DNA of 64,000 nt, taken from the NCBI GenBank assembly GCA_032433765.1, contig JAVIAB010000160.1:14426807-14490806 (forward strand), given 5' to 3'. Numbering within the stretch: the stretch's first letter is position 1; every line of letters starts with the position of its first letter. Shown piece by piece: positions 30,691 through 41,299 of the stretch. This stretch comes from Megaustenia siamemsis (taxonomy: Eukaryota; Mollusca; Gastropoda; Stylommatophora; Ariophantidae). The notes under the pieces were generated by a model, which was not told the origin of the DNA, ran no database searches, and saw only the letters and a list, made by a program, of their open reading frames with translations. The position numbers and the translations under genes are program-made.

Positions 30691-31837
30691 TCATTCAGAC
30701 TAGGACTCCAGACTCTCTTATGAAGGCAGCTGTCTGTTTAAGTGATTCGGTTGCCCCGTATAGTTTCTCTTCTAGGAAGGTGGGTGTGGTCCACATTGTC
30801 CTTCTCAGGTCTGTGTACTGGCGGCATTGCAGTAGAACGTGTTTTCTTGTCATGTTATCCAGGGTGCAGTGGCATTGTCTGGTAGTTCCTCTTTTGAGGT
30901 TGATGAACGTGTGGTTTCTCATTCTGTTGTGGCCGTAGGCGAAATATGATGACTTGATCCCTCCTTGAGTTATCCGTCCCTCTCGTTATACTTTTGGTGT
31001 TCTTCTATTTTTCATGATACTGGTCTTTGATGATGGATTTGGCTTCATCGTAGCTGACCAGATGGTTCTCATGTGGTAATCTCCCATTCCTCATTAGCTA
31101 GTTTGTCTGCACGTTTGTTTCCGTATATATTACAGTGTGATGATGTATATATTACAATGTGATGGTATCCATTTGATGACCACTCTCTGGAAGTTATTGC
31201 ACAGTTAGTCTAGGGTTGTTCTCAATCCATCTAGCTCGCGCTTCCTGGGGGTTTGTAGAGCTGTTAGGACTGAGAGTGCATCAGTCAGTATCATCAATTT
31301 CTTGTGCATGTTATTTTTGTGTTAGATAGCCAGTTTTGCAGCATCTTTGAGGACTTTAGTTTCTGCTTTATAGTTATAGCTATTATATCCTGTATCCCAG
31401 TAGCTATTGACTTGGTGATCTCTTCCTGGTTATTCAGCCTCAAGAATACACCTTCTCCGCCATTTCTGGTGTCGTTTGTAGCAGAGCCATCTGTGTATAT
31501 GTGAAACCAGGAGTCCTGTGGGTAGTTGTCTATATGTTTCTCTGCTATGTGCATTCTCTCTGTGTCTGATTGGGTGCCTCTTTTCATGATTCCAATTATA
31601 TCATCTTTAAGTTCAGGTGTTTTATATTTCCCGTGGGAGTCATACAGGATGGGCATATGGGTTTTGGCATTGGTTGGGACAGGACTGGATCGCTAGTTGT
31701 CAATTCTTTGGAGATTGCTGCGAAGTTTCTCCTCTTTAGTCTTCCTTTTCCGAAACCGGTTATTCTTTTATGTATGGGGTGGTTAGGGAGCCTTTTGTAT
31801 TTCTCCGCTTGTTGCATTACTTTAGTTTTGGTTTTAC
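30691..31837 (-). pseudogene. NL2 retrotransposon, RNase H to 3' end, minus orientation
   Basis: Minus strand: RLPNHPIHKRITGFGKGRLKR, the thumb region, IYTDGSATNDTRNGGEGVFL (first RNase H motif, 31.5-31.4 kb), a decayed middle, GNKRADKLA near 31.1 kb, and the intact end MRNHTFINLKRGTTRQCHCT…RRTMWTTPTFLEEKLYGAT…SGVLV. Several frameshifts. 5'-truncated at about 31.84 kb, against the right copy of the direct duplication. Confidence 0.85.
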
Positions 31838-32022
31838 TAAATTCACTTTCGGTTTTCTTAATGGAAGAAAATAAATAGTTCTCTCAATGTAAACACATTA
31901 GCATGAATATATACACACGGTATTCTAGACTAGCAATTTCCGTATCTCCAATGGGAAAGTGCCAGAACATTTAGTTTTGAGTAGATCATTCACTTTCTTT
32001 CTTTACTTCTACTCGTGTCCGT
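31838..32022 (+). repeat. Direct duplication, right copy
   Basis: Second copy of the segment at 29441-29626. Together they bracket the NL2 insertion and its polypyrimidine tail. Confidence 0.85.
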
Positions 32023-32024
32023 TC

Positions 32025-32378
32025 AGGTGTCGATAAAGATACAAATTTCTGGTTCACGCCCATTTGGCGACTTCACTCTTTGTCAATTGTAGTAGCATTT
32101 CTTTGATAGTGTCTGTCCACCTTGCTCTAGGTCTACCTATTGCTCTTCTGTCCTCTCATTTTATAATATATTCTTAGTATTGCAAGGTATCACACGGCAT
32201 TTCTTCTAGAGGGGCAAACCAGTATATTTGTTGTCTCTGTGTGCAGCTTAGAATTGACTCAATGCCTACTCTTTCTCTTATAATGTTATTTCTGATTCTG
32301 ACTTTTCTGGTCACTCCATGTGCTTTTCTCGTACATAGCATCTCGGTGGTAACAAGCTTTCTTTTGTGCTTGCTCATA
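32025..32378 (-). pseudogene. NL8 non-LTR reverse transcriptase C-terminal fragment
   Basis: Minus strand encodes KAHGVTRKVRIRNNIIRERV, GIESILSCTQRQQIYWFAPL, EEMPCDTLQY, then RRAIGRPRARWTDTIKEMLL and KSEVAKWA-TRNLY. This is the order of a typical C-terminal region (R-NNIIRE, I-WFGHLERM, G-RPR-RW-D-IKE, A-DRNLY). It is not one of the other families here. Confidence 0.75.
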
Positions 32379-32435
32379 AGTGATCATATAGAAGATCATT
32401 AAGTTTCTCAATTACTAATAACTAATGTATCAAAT

Positions 32436-32649
32436 GGATGAGACGCTAGTCAGTGGACTGGACTACTTAGGGTTCGATCCTGATCAACGGCTTCAATGTT
32501 CACCCAGCCTTAAATGGGTACCGGAATTTTTTTATGGGAAGGATAGTGGCACGGGCGTAATACTGACCATATTAACTTAATGCATGTAAAAAATATTGAC
32601 ACTAACATTATCTTCTTTCTACGTGACGTGCGGATTCTGTACCTTTTTT
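32436..32649 (+). mobile_element. SINE-1 copy with 13-bp target-site duplication
   Basis: Flanked by TAATGTATCAAAT at 32423-32435 and 32650-32662. Head GTCAGTGGACTGGACTACTT (A-box part truncated), B box GGTTCGATCCTG, body TTCACCCAGCCTTAAATGGG, GGCACGGGCGTAATACTGACC and a T-rich end. The 14-bp array starts at its right duplication. Confidence 0.88.
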
Positions 32650-32794
32650 TAATGTATCAAATATAGTGTGTCGAGTATAGTGTATCAAATATAGTGTATC
32701 AAATATAGTGTATCAAATATAGTGTATCAAATATAGTGTGTCGAGTATAGTGTATCAAATATAGTGTATCAAATATAATGTATCAAATATAGTG
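32650..32794. repeat. 14-bp array (left part)
   Basis: About ten copies of TATCAAATATAGTG with some TGTCGAGTATAGTG variants. The array resumes at 36265 after the NL2 insertion. Confidence 0.9.
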
Positions 32795-35700
32795 ACCAAC
32801 TAATAACTACATCAAGCTTTGGCAGATGGTGCTCGTAAACCTGGGAGGGCCGACCATCTAAGGGAAGAATCCCCCTACAGAAAAGACAATATGATGCCTT
32901 GCAGGAACATTGGGGACTATCAAAGGCTAAGGAAAGCAAACCTGAATAAAATGCTGGCTGAAATCGGTTGCACTGGGCCACTGGCGCAGAACACAGTGCA
33001 ACATTTTAACAGGTATTTAATCAGAATGGATCTAACAGACTCTAATTATGATGTTCTATCTGTGGAGTCTCCCCAGACAGGTGGAATGCTGGGCCACGTG
33101 CCACGAAGGGGTCCACCCCAAGTTATTGGTGGTTACCCTGACCCATTTTGAAGAGCTAGGAAATGGGACCAGAGAGAAACTACCGCTGACCTGAAAGGCT
33201 TCAAGAAACAGCTGAATATAATACACTGGAATGCGGAGGGCATATATCACAAGAAACAAGCCCTAACAATCAGACTAGCAGAGGAGGAGATAGACGTTTC
33301 CTGCATCCAGGAAACTCATCTTAATCCTCGGCACAGACTTATGATCAGGGGCTACCAAACATTTAGACAAGACAGGGAAGGTCACAAGGGTGGAATTCTT
33401 ATACTCATTAAAAATTTCATCCCAGCAATACTGATAGATGTAGTCACAAACGGAGAGGCAGAGATCTCATTTGGAGACAAAAACAACAAATCGTACCACA
33501 ACAAAGTGGCTTCCGCCAGCACAGATCAAATGAAGACCTGGTCACCTACATTGCGCAGGAAATAGAGGATGCTCTACAAGAAAAGAAACACACACTGGCA
33601 GTGTGGATCGACATGGAGAAGGCTTTTGATAGGGTACGGCGAGAGGTTTTAAAGAACACGCTTTTTAGTTATTGGTTATTGGTTATGGAAGGCCCCGGTA
33701 TCACTGCAAACGAATTAAAATCCATAATTGCTCAACCGCCCGTGCCAGTGGAATCATCCGAATTACTAACTCATCTCCCAAACAAAGAAAGGTAACTGTA
33801 GTCCCCATCGTTGCAGTCTCAGCACACGCCAAAATACATAAGGTGAAACAGCGCAGAAAGTGAACACAGCCAACTGTTCCCTGTAATACGATATCATCAT
33901 TCATCGTAAACAATTGGAATATCGAAACATGATCAAAACGGATGAGACACACAGCTCAAGGTGTGCACAGAGCACTTAACTCAGTAGCCCCTGCAACAAG
34001 CCGGACTTGGAATATGAGGAAACTGCAACAAGGAACACCCATCAGACATAGCCTTCAATGGTTCCTGCCGCCTGTCCACCATATACCGGAATTTCACGTC
34101 CTCCCGAAAATGATGATCGTCATATTGAGAACAACAAATGTACAGTGCTTGATGATGTTAGGACATCGTTCTTGACACCAACCGAACATATAAACATACA
34201 GGTAGTAGTCGAATTATTCCCGTCACACATCAAACAACAGACCCAACGGTTAGCGTACAACGAACTAAACACGGTACAAATTCCCCAAAGAGGAAAATCA
34301 TCGGTCGACTTGACGGAGAAGCCCACATTAAATGTGTTTCAGCATATAAATAACTTGCGTCAAATAATACCAACGTCGGTCATTGAACAGCACTCAATGT
34401 GCTTTTTAGACTTGGAATCAGGGTCGTTTATTCAATTGGGTCTCTCAATACCTTCAGGATAGAACGGCCAGAGTACAAGTACAAGGTCAACTAAGTAAGA
34501 AGGTCACAATCGAAGGTCCCACAAGGCGGAGTCTTGTCCCCAACACTCTTTTTAATTTTCATAAATGACATCGTAATGGACATTCCTCCCAGAATACACT
34601 CAGCAATATACGCAGATGATCTGGCGTTATGGGCTCGCGAGGAAAGTATGCCGGTGGCTGGATCCAGGATGCACGATGCCCTAGGTGAACTTGAAAAATG
34701 GACGAACACCTGGTTCTTACCAATCAACGAAAAAAAAACTACATACACAATTATCAGCTTATCAAGAAACACACTCTCTGCAAACTTGAAGATAAAAAAC
34801 CATACACTCTCCATTGACCAAAACTAAACATATCTTGGCGTCACCATAAATCGCAGAATGACTTGGAAAAATCAGATAGACAGAGCAAGCAAAAAAAGCC
34901 AGAAAACGAACTAATATTATTAAGAAATTGGCAGGAACGGACTGGGGAGCAGATAGCAGTATCTTGAAACGACTATACGTAGAAAGAGACAGATCAGTTC
35001 TAGAGTACGGAGTCACAGCCTGGGCCATGGCTTCCACATCACACCTTAGCAAAATTAACAGAACACAGAACCAAGCTGCCCGTATCATCACTGGTGCTAT
35101 GAAATCTACACCTATCAAGACTCTAGAAACAGTAATAGGTTTACAACCCTTAGATGACAGATGGGTCACTAAAGTATTGCAACAAGCAGAGAAACATAGA
35201 ATGCTCGTTAGCCAATCCATGCATCAAAGAATAACTGGTTTCGGAATTGCACGACTAAAGAGGAGCAACTTCGCTGCAATCGCCAATGAACTAACTACTG
35301 GAGACTCAGTGCTTTCCTAAACAATACCGAAACCCTTGGGAGGAATCATGAAAAAGGCACCTAATCAGACACAGAAAGAAAACACGTAGCAGAAAAACGC
35401 ATACGCGATACCTACCCACAGGACTCTGGTCCCACATATACACAGATGGCTCTGCTACAAATGCCACCAGAAATGGAGGGGGTGGTGTGTTCTTGACGCT
35501 GAATAATCAGGACGAGATCACCAAGTCAATAGCTACTGGAAAATTCTCAAACAACTTTAAAGCAGGAACTGAGGCCATCAGAGATGCTGCAACACTGGCT
35601 ACTCAACACAAAAATAACATGCACAATAAATTGGTGATTCTGACTGATGCACTGTCTGTACTATCAGCTCTAAAAAGCCCCAAGAACAATGAACTAGATG

Positions 35701-36264
35701 ACTTGAGAACAGCCCTAGACCAACTATGCAATAACTTCCAGAGAGTAGTCATTCAGTGGATACTATCACACTGTAATATACACGGGAACGAACGCGCAGA
35801 CAAATTAGCTAAAGAGGGAGGGAGATTACCACAAGAGTAACCATCCGCTTAGTTATGATGAAGCCAAATCCATCATCAAAGGTCAGTACCATGAGAAATG
35901 GAAACGAGAACACCCAAAGCATAACGAGAGTGACGGATACCATCAACTATCAAGGAGGGATCAAGTCATCATACTTTGCCTACGCACTGGCCACAATAGA
36001 ATGAGAAATCACATGTTCACCAAATTCAAAATAGGTACAACCAGCCTATGCCACTGTACACTGGACAATATGACAACAAAACATGTTCTACAGGATTGCC
36101 CCCAGTACACAGACCTGAGAAGAGCAATGTGGTCCACGCCCACCTCCCTGGAAGAAAAAAACTATATGGGGCAATCTAATCGCTTAAACATACAGCTACC
36201 TTCATGACAGGGTCTGGAATCCTACTCTGATTGAGTCTTGATTGCAGAGAGAGAGAGAGAGAAA
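32795..36264 (+). mobile_element. NL2 non-LTR retrotransposon, longest copy, internally deleted
   Basis: About 3.5 kb in the 14-bp array, with AAATATAGTG on both sides consistent with a target duplication. From 5' to 3': a leading region with a 110-codon open frame (32819-33151); the start of an AP-endonuclease domain (IIHWNAEGIYHKKQ, EEEIDVSCIQETHLNP); an internal deletion near 33475 that removes the rest of the endonuclease; RT palm sequence (QQSGFRQHRSNEDLVTYIAQ, WIDMEKAFDRVRREVLKNT); a 732-bp insertion (33669-34400); RT again (PQGGVLSPTLF in a shifted frame, AIYADDLALWAR with the catalytic YADD); thumb (SVLEYGVTAWAMAS); RNase H (ILTDALSVLSALKS, CNIHGNERADKLAKEGG); the CHCTLDNMTTKHVLQDC end; and a (GA)n tail at 36245-36262. 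Multiple frameshifts make it inactive. Confidence 0.88.
33669..34400 (+). mobile_element. 732-bp insertion of unknown class, 9-bp duplication
   Basis: Interrupts the NL2 RT between VLKNT and the FNWVSQYLQDRTARVQ segment. Perfect 9-bp direct repeats GCTTTTTAG lie at 33660-33668 and 34401-34409. The left 430 bp match 10.83-12.11 kb (minus), including a single copy of the 32-bp unit near 34.01 kb. The ends show no obvious terminal inverted repeats and no tRNA-like promoter boxes. A 9-bp duplication fits a MULE-like transposon or a retroelement; I cannot decide. Confidence 0.75.
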
Positions 36265-36350
36265 TATAGTGTATCAAACATAGTGTATCAAATATTGTGT
36301 ATCAAATATAGTGTATCAAATATAGTGTATGAAATATAGTGTATTAGATA
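36265..36350. repeat. 14-bp array (right part)
   Basis: Six copies of TATCAAATATAGTG-type units, continuing the array of 32650-32794. Confidence 0.9.
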
Positions 36351-36459
36351 ATATATTGCAGTTAAAATGTAAAGTGTGGTCTCAAGATGTTTGCGCCGTT
36401 ATGTGTTAACTAGATCTGATCAACACCTCCATGTAGCACTCTGAATGAAATTATAATCT

Positions 36460-36835
36460 TCTGTGACACTCTAAAATTAGACTAATATGTGGTACTATGA
36501 AATTAGACTATAATCTGTGACACTCTAAAGTTAGACTAACATGTGGTACTATGAAATTAGACTATAATCTGTGACACTCTAAAGTTAGACTAACATGTGG
36601 TACTATGAAATTAGACTATAATCTGTGACACTCTAAAGTTAGACTAACATGTGGTACTATGAAATTAGACTATAATCTGTGACACTCTAAAGTTAGACTA
36701 ACATGTGGTATTATGAAATTAGACTATAATCTGTGACACTCTAAAGTTAGACTAACATGTGGTACTATGAAATTAGACTATAATCTGTGACACTCTAAAG
36801 TTAGACTAACATGTGGTACTATGAAATTAGACTAA
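36460..36835. repeat. 54-bp minisatellite, left part
   Basis: About seven units with ACTCTAAAGTTAGACTAACA and TGGTACTATGAAATTAGACT, nearly identical. It is interrupted by SINE-6 and continues, more diverged, at 37160-37290. Confidence 0.92.
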
Positions 36836-37155
36836 GGTAAAGTACGAGACATGAACCGGCGTCTTAGCACGCGAGTTTCCACCCATATGTGCTCGGCCGC
36901 CTATCCAGAAATGTTCGGATATTTCTGTATAGTGTCGCCTCACGCATCGAAACTCAGATGCGAAGCGACATTCCTCACCTTCCCAGGATAATACCCTGGT
37001 ACCCATTTCTGCCAACGGCTGGGTCGACCGTGGGGGTAATTTTTTTTTTTTTAAATTTCCAACCACGAGTACAATTCACACTGCTCCCAGCGGGAATCGA
37101 GCACGGGTTGTCCGAACGTCGGTAGTCTAGTCGGGTGGTTTTCCCAACTAGGCTA
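36836..37155 (-). mobile_element. SINE-6, full-length copy inserted into the 54-bp array
   Basis: Minus strand head TCGGTAGCCTAGTTGGGAAA…CCCGACTAGACTACCGACG, B box GTGCTCGATTCCC, body with TACCCATTTCTGCC-complement, GAGGCGACACTATACAG and GGCGGCCGAGCACATATG, ending CGTACTTTACCTT. The repeat TAGACTA occurs at both junctions, compatible with a short target duplication inside the array. Confidence 0.88.
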
Positions 37156-37300
37156 CCGATAGACTATACTCTGTGACACTCTAAAATTAGACTAATATGT
37201 GGTACTGTGAAATTAGACTATAATCTGTGGTACTATACAAGTATACTATTTTGTGGTACTCTGAAACCAAACTAACATGTGATACACTAAAATCAGACTC
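37156..37300. repeat. 54-bp minisatellite, right part
   Basis: Two to three diverged units (TGACACTCTAAAATTAGACT, TGTGGTACTGTGAAATTAG). Confidence 0.8.
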
Positions 37301-37334
37301 ATCAGTCTGGCCAAACAAGTAAATATTAAAGAGA

Positions 37335-37645
37335 AACAGCATCTTCTCCTTTTGTCGTCCGGATCTCTCTTTCCCTCAATTTTACCAGTTGTACTTCAAC
37401 TTTCCTCTTCCCATGATGTGCCCGGAAAATGTCGATTGTTTCTTTATGATGTTTTAAGGAGCTCCCTTTTTGTGTTGGCCTCTTTGAAAATGTCCTCCTT
37501 GGTCTTTTTAGCTGTCCTGGGAACTTTCAACATTCTTCTGAGAAATTCAATCTTTGTGGCCTCTAATCGTCTTTTCATTTGTTTGTTTATTATCCGTAAT
37601 TCAATTCCAAAGGTCAGAATTGACTCTATTTGGACAATATAAGCA
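37335..37645 (-). pseudogene. NL3 RTE-like retrotransposon, middle of the RT C-terminal region
   Basis: Minus strand matches 25.78-26.06 kb: VQIESILTFGIELRIINKQM, RLEATKIEFLRRMLKVPRTA, KTKEDIFKEANTKRELLKTS and TTGKIEGKRD. Both ends of the element are missing, including the tail, unlike the other NL3 copies. Confidence 0.78.
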
Positions 37646-38190
37646 AATATTTAACGATCGATTTATCAGATAAAGTGATTTTAACGTTGGAAATAGGATC
37701 TTTTTTTTTTTTTGCAGAGAGATAAACAGATGAGAAGAAATATCAGGGTTCAATAGAGAGGTATAATTATTGAAAAGTCTGTCATTAGAATGTGGTCGAA
37801 TAGTAATGCGCATTAGAATAAATTGCTGAAACCCGAGGCTAGAAATATAACTACTGAATAGACAGCTATAAACAATTACTTTTACTGTCACTGTGAACTC
37901 ATAAATACAACAGGTGTTCACTTTATGCATTTCCAGCGGCGTCTCACCTTTGTGGGGTTATGAGGACCCTGGAGTGGGGGGGGGGGGGCCTCAGGACTTA
38001 GAGTTAAACCGGAAAAGTCAGTGAGCACATTTTTAAACTGGTTGTTGTTTCATAACGTTACTCACGTTCGTGCGATATAACTCTGTTATAGTGTTCGTCT
38101 AATGGAAGTTCTCTTCAAAAACACGTAGTTTAGCGGTTAGAGACAAGGCTTCTTAAACGTAAATAAAACAAGTTATATCTGTGTTCCTTT
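37646..38190. other. No recognisable feature
   Basis: Contains a G run (37975-37988) and poly-T at 37700; no gene or element recognised. Confidence 0.4.
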
Positions 38191-38264
38191 CTAGTTCAAT
38201 AAATCTATAAACGGATATTTGGCCTCGTCATTTGTAAGAGCTTCGGAATAAAGACAGCTTTGCA

Positions 38265-38665
38265 GAAATAGTCTTGAAATTAGGACTTTTGAAATAATGG
38301 ATTTAAAATAAGAGCATGAAATAAGAGATTTGACATATGGACTTTCAAATAAAGGTTTTGAAATAAAAGCTTTGGAATAAAAGATTTGGAATAAAAGCCG
38401 AAATAAGAGCTTTGACACAAGGGCTTAGAAATAAAGGCTTTGAAATAAGGATTATAATGGCTTTAAAATAAAGGCTTTGAAAAAAAGCGATAAAGGCTTT
38501 GAAAAAAATGAATATAAAGGCTTTTAAATAAAAGCTATGAAATAATTACAATAAGGGCTTTGAAATAAAAGCTTTGAAATAAAGATTAAAAGGGTTTTGA
38601 AATAAACGCTTTGAAATAAGGATTATAAAGGCTATAAAATAAAGGCTTTGAAATAAAAGTCAACC
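38265..38665. repeat. Degenerate ~14-bp AT-rich repeat
   Basis: Many imperfect GGCTTTGAAATAAA / AAAGCTTTGAAATA units with variable spacing, about 400 bp. Confidence 0.8.
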
Positions 38666-38799
38666 TATGACTGAAGGAGTCTACTATGAAAATCAACGAC
38701 GATGAACTATCGAAAGCACTTCTAATGGAGATTGTAGAAATGAACAATAGTTAAAGACGGCATGCAAAGACAATCAGCTTATATTAGCTACAGCAATCA

Positions 38800-38967
38800 A
38801 CCAATGTTATGACCGTTTATCTCGATCGTCTAGTCAAGCAGAGACCGTTCTATAAAGAAATGCGAAAGCAGAGAGAAGGAAGACAAAAGAGGTGGGAAGA
38901 TAAGATCAAGGAATGGACAGACCTCGAATTTGTAGAGTCGAAAAGAATTATTTAAGATGGGGAGAAA
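38800..38967 (+). pseudogene. NL10 retrotransposon C-terminal fragment, left of SINE-5
   Basis: Plus strand encodes GRQKRWEDKIKEWTDLEFVE, the conserved RW-D-IKEWT-LEF motif near the end of some non-LTR reverse transcriptases. It is interrupted at GATGGGGAGAAA by SINE-5 and resumes at 39199. Confidence 0.78.
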
Positions 38968-39198
38968 AACTATCTTTACGACACATAGTACCATTGCTGG
39001 TGTATGTCGGGGGGCAACTATAGAACCCAAGGGATAAAGGCCGCTTGGTCAAGGAGTCGCCACGACGTGTGCGACTCAGGATTTTTATTTCACCCCCGAT
39101 AGAAAAAATCCTTTCTGTCTACCACGGGCTTCGAACACCGTAGGTCAACTTTTCAGCCAGCGGAACAATGGTTTTAGCCGCACGGCCACGCGCACCTC
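38968..39198 (-). mobile_element. SINE-5, complete copy with 12-bp target-site duplication
   Basis: 231 bp flanked by GATGGGGAGAAA (38956-38967 and 39199-39210). Minus-strand head GAGGTGCGCGTGGCCGTGCG…CTGGCTGAAAAGTTGACC with B-box-like GGTGTTCGAAGCCC, then TTTTTTCTATCGGGGGTG and CACGTCGTGGCGACTCCTTG. Inserted into NL10. Confidence 0.88.
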
Positions 39199-39284
39199 GA
39201 TGGGGAGAAATGGGGAGAAATGGAGAAGAAATCTAAGTATGTCAGTGGTGCCTCATCGACCTCTTGGTTTATGGGATAGAGAAG
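39199..39284 (+). pseudogene. NL10 3' end, right of SINE-5
   Basis: Encodes NGEKWRRNLSMSVVPHRPLG and LWDRE, the typical SSVVPQRP-RLRD terminus, directly followed by GAAGAAGAAGG. Confidence 0.75.
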
Positions 39285-39940
39285 AAGAAGGAGAAGATGA
39301 AAAAGAAGAAGGAGAAGAAAAAGAAGAAGAGGAGGAGGAGAAAGCAGTAAAAAAAAAGGAGAACAAAAAAAGGGAGATAACAATGAGAAGAATAAAAGAG
39401 GAGGAGGGGAAGATAGAAGAAGAAGAAAAAGAAGAAGAAAAAATAAGGAGGAGGCGGATAACAAGAAGAAGAAGTAGACGAGGAAGAGAGGGAAGAAGAG
39501 AACAAGAAGAGGAAGGAGAAGGCGAACAAGAAGAAATAAAACAAAAGGGAGAAGGTAAAGAAGAAAAAAAGGAGAGGAAAAGAAGAAGGAGGAGGCGGAT
39601 AACAAGAAGAAGAAGTAGATGAGAAAGAGAGGGAAGAAGAGAACAAGAAGAGGAAGGAGAAGGCGAACAAGAAGAAATAGAACAAAAGGGAGAAGATAAA
39701 GAAGTAAAAAGAAGAAAAAATAAAAGAAGAAGGAGCAGGCGGATAACAAGAAGAAGAAGGAGCAAATTAGAAGTATAACAAGAGGAGGAAAATAAAGCAG
39801 AAGAGGAGGAGGAAGAAGATATAGAAGGAGAAAAAGAAGAAGAGGAGAAGGAAAAGAAGTAGAAGAAGAAGAAGAAAAAGTAGAAGAGGAAATTGAGGAA
39901 GAAAAAAGGAGAAAAAGGAGATGAAGAAGAAGAAGTATTA
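39285..39940. repeat. 650-bp polypurine tract with an internal ~138-bp duplication
   Basis: GAA/GGA-rich, nearly free of pyrimidines, beginning at the 3' end of NL10. A 138-bp block containing GGAGGCGGATAACAAGAAG and AGGCGAACAAGAAGAAATA occurs at about 39451-39587 and again at 39589-39722. ORFs on both strands are compositional. Confidence 0.85.
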
Positions 39941-40424
39941 TCCTCTGTGTACTCTAAGCAGCAACTCGGATAAACTGACTAATTTAGCAGTGGCGTGCAC
40001 GCTAATTGTTTCAGTAGGGCTTGGTTTTAAAATTGTATGAATTGCCCTAGTTGCCGCCATTTTCAACACGTCTCAAACTACTGATTCCGTAGCCCCGAGG
40101 TCTCAGACCTGGCAAATGATTCAGCAATCTCTAGAATATTTAGGCCTTCGACCATTAATCAGACTGTTCATTTTACATTTAAATAATTTTATTAATTAAA
40201 ATAAAGGGGCGGAGTTGATAATAACCGTGTCTGCTGGTAACACAATAGGAAGTTAAAAATTAATAGGCAAGTAATTGCGTTACTGCGGTAAAGCTGATGG
40301 TCGTCAGTTCCTGATCTGGCAGTATAAGCGACTTTGTTGCAGCCAGTACTGAAACAATGTAAGAAGTGACTTCCATGAACGGGCAGTAGCGTCCATCATT
40401 GTTGTATTGGGTGACCCTATATAA
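39941..40424. other. No recognisable feature
   Basis: Unassigned sequence; no motif. Confidence 0.4.
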
Positions 40425-41097
40425 ACTATGGTCAGAAACAAAAACAAAAACAAAACTCAAAACCTAAAAGTGGATATCAAAGTTGAAGGAATAGACCAGG
40501 AGAAAGCTCAGAGCTACAACTATATTGGACATACAATAACCAGTAATGGAACATGTACAACTGAAATAAACAAAAGAATAGGAATGGCAAAACGAAATTT
40601 TAATGTCATGAAAAATATACTAAAATAAAAACAAATAACACCGGGGCTAAAACTAAGAATAGCAAAATTGTATATCTTCTCAGCATTCCTATATGGCGCA
40701 GAAACATGGACATTAGACAAGAAAACAGAACAGAAAATTGAAGCCTCTGAAATGTGGATATATAGAAGAATAGGTAGAATTGGAAGGAAAGAAAAGAAAA
40801 CAAACGATGAAGTCTTAAAACAACAAAAAAATGAAAAGAGAACTACTAAATACAATTAAAACAAGACAAATGAGATGGAGTATGTTAAAAGACACATCAG
40901 CCTAATAAAAGTAATCTTGGCAGGGGAAATACAAGGTAAAACAAATAGAAGCAGACCAGGACTAATATGGACGAGTAACATCTAAAGATGGACAAGTCAG
41001 CCTATGACAATCTGCACCATCAAATCAAGAGACAGCGAAATGGCGCTCCATGGTAGCCAACCTTCGATGCGGACACGGTACTCAATGATGATGATAT
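40425..41097 (+). pseudogene. NL4 RTE-like retrotransposon, RT thumb to 3' end
   Basis: Aligns with 55.95-56.60 kb: VDIKVEGIDQEKAQSYNYIG, HTITSNGTCTTEINKRIGMA, RNFNVMKNIL, IFSAFLYGAETWTLDKKTEQ, KIEASEMWIYRRIGRIG, then, after frameshifts, the WTSNI-RWTSQPM and RSMVANLRCG end before TGATGATGA. Stops at about 40627 and 40857. Confidence 0.85.
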
Positions 41098-41290
41098 ACA
41101 CTTTGTAGTGCAGAACCGTTTGATAATAATTTCTCCTCTTTACACCTAACCAAATTGTCTACTTGTTACAGTCTACCTCCTTCATTAGTCAGCCTCTCTT
41201 TACGCTCATTAGGCAGCAGTATGAGAGTAACCACGACGGAGCCAGTTCTCTCTCTGATAAGTCGCTTTTTTTATTTCATTATTTTTGTGT
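41098..41290. other. No recognisable feature
   Basis: Spacer between two inverted RTE-like remnants. Confidence 0.35.
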
Positions 41291-41299
41291 GTGGAAAAA

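Noticed and set aside
29555..30723. 382- and 367-codon Phe/Ser and Leu-rich ORFs as membrane proteins
   Set aside because: Pure TTC/TCC low-complexity DNA; any frame lacks stops.
29441..32022. An LTR retrotransposon with 185-bp LTRs
   Set aside because: No gag, protease, integrase, primer-binding site or TG…CA ends were seen; the interior is an inverted non-LTR copy.
33669..34400. An intron in the NL2 reverse transcriptase
   Set aside because: Flanked by a 9-bp direct repeat and related to a dispersed repeat; retrotransposons of this type have no introns.
39174..39765. Long plus and minus ORFs in the polypurine tract
   Set aside because: Composition artefact of GAA/GGA DNA attached to a retroelement 3' end.
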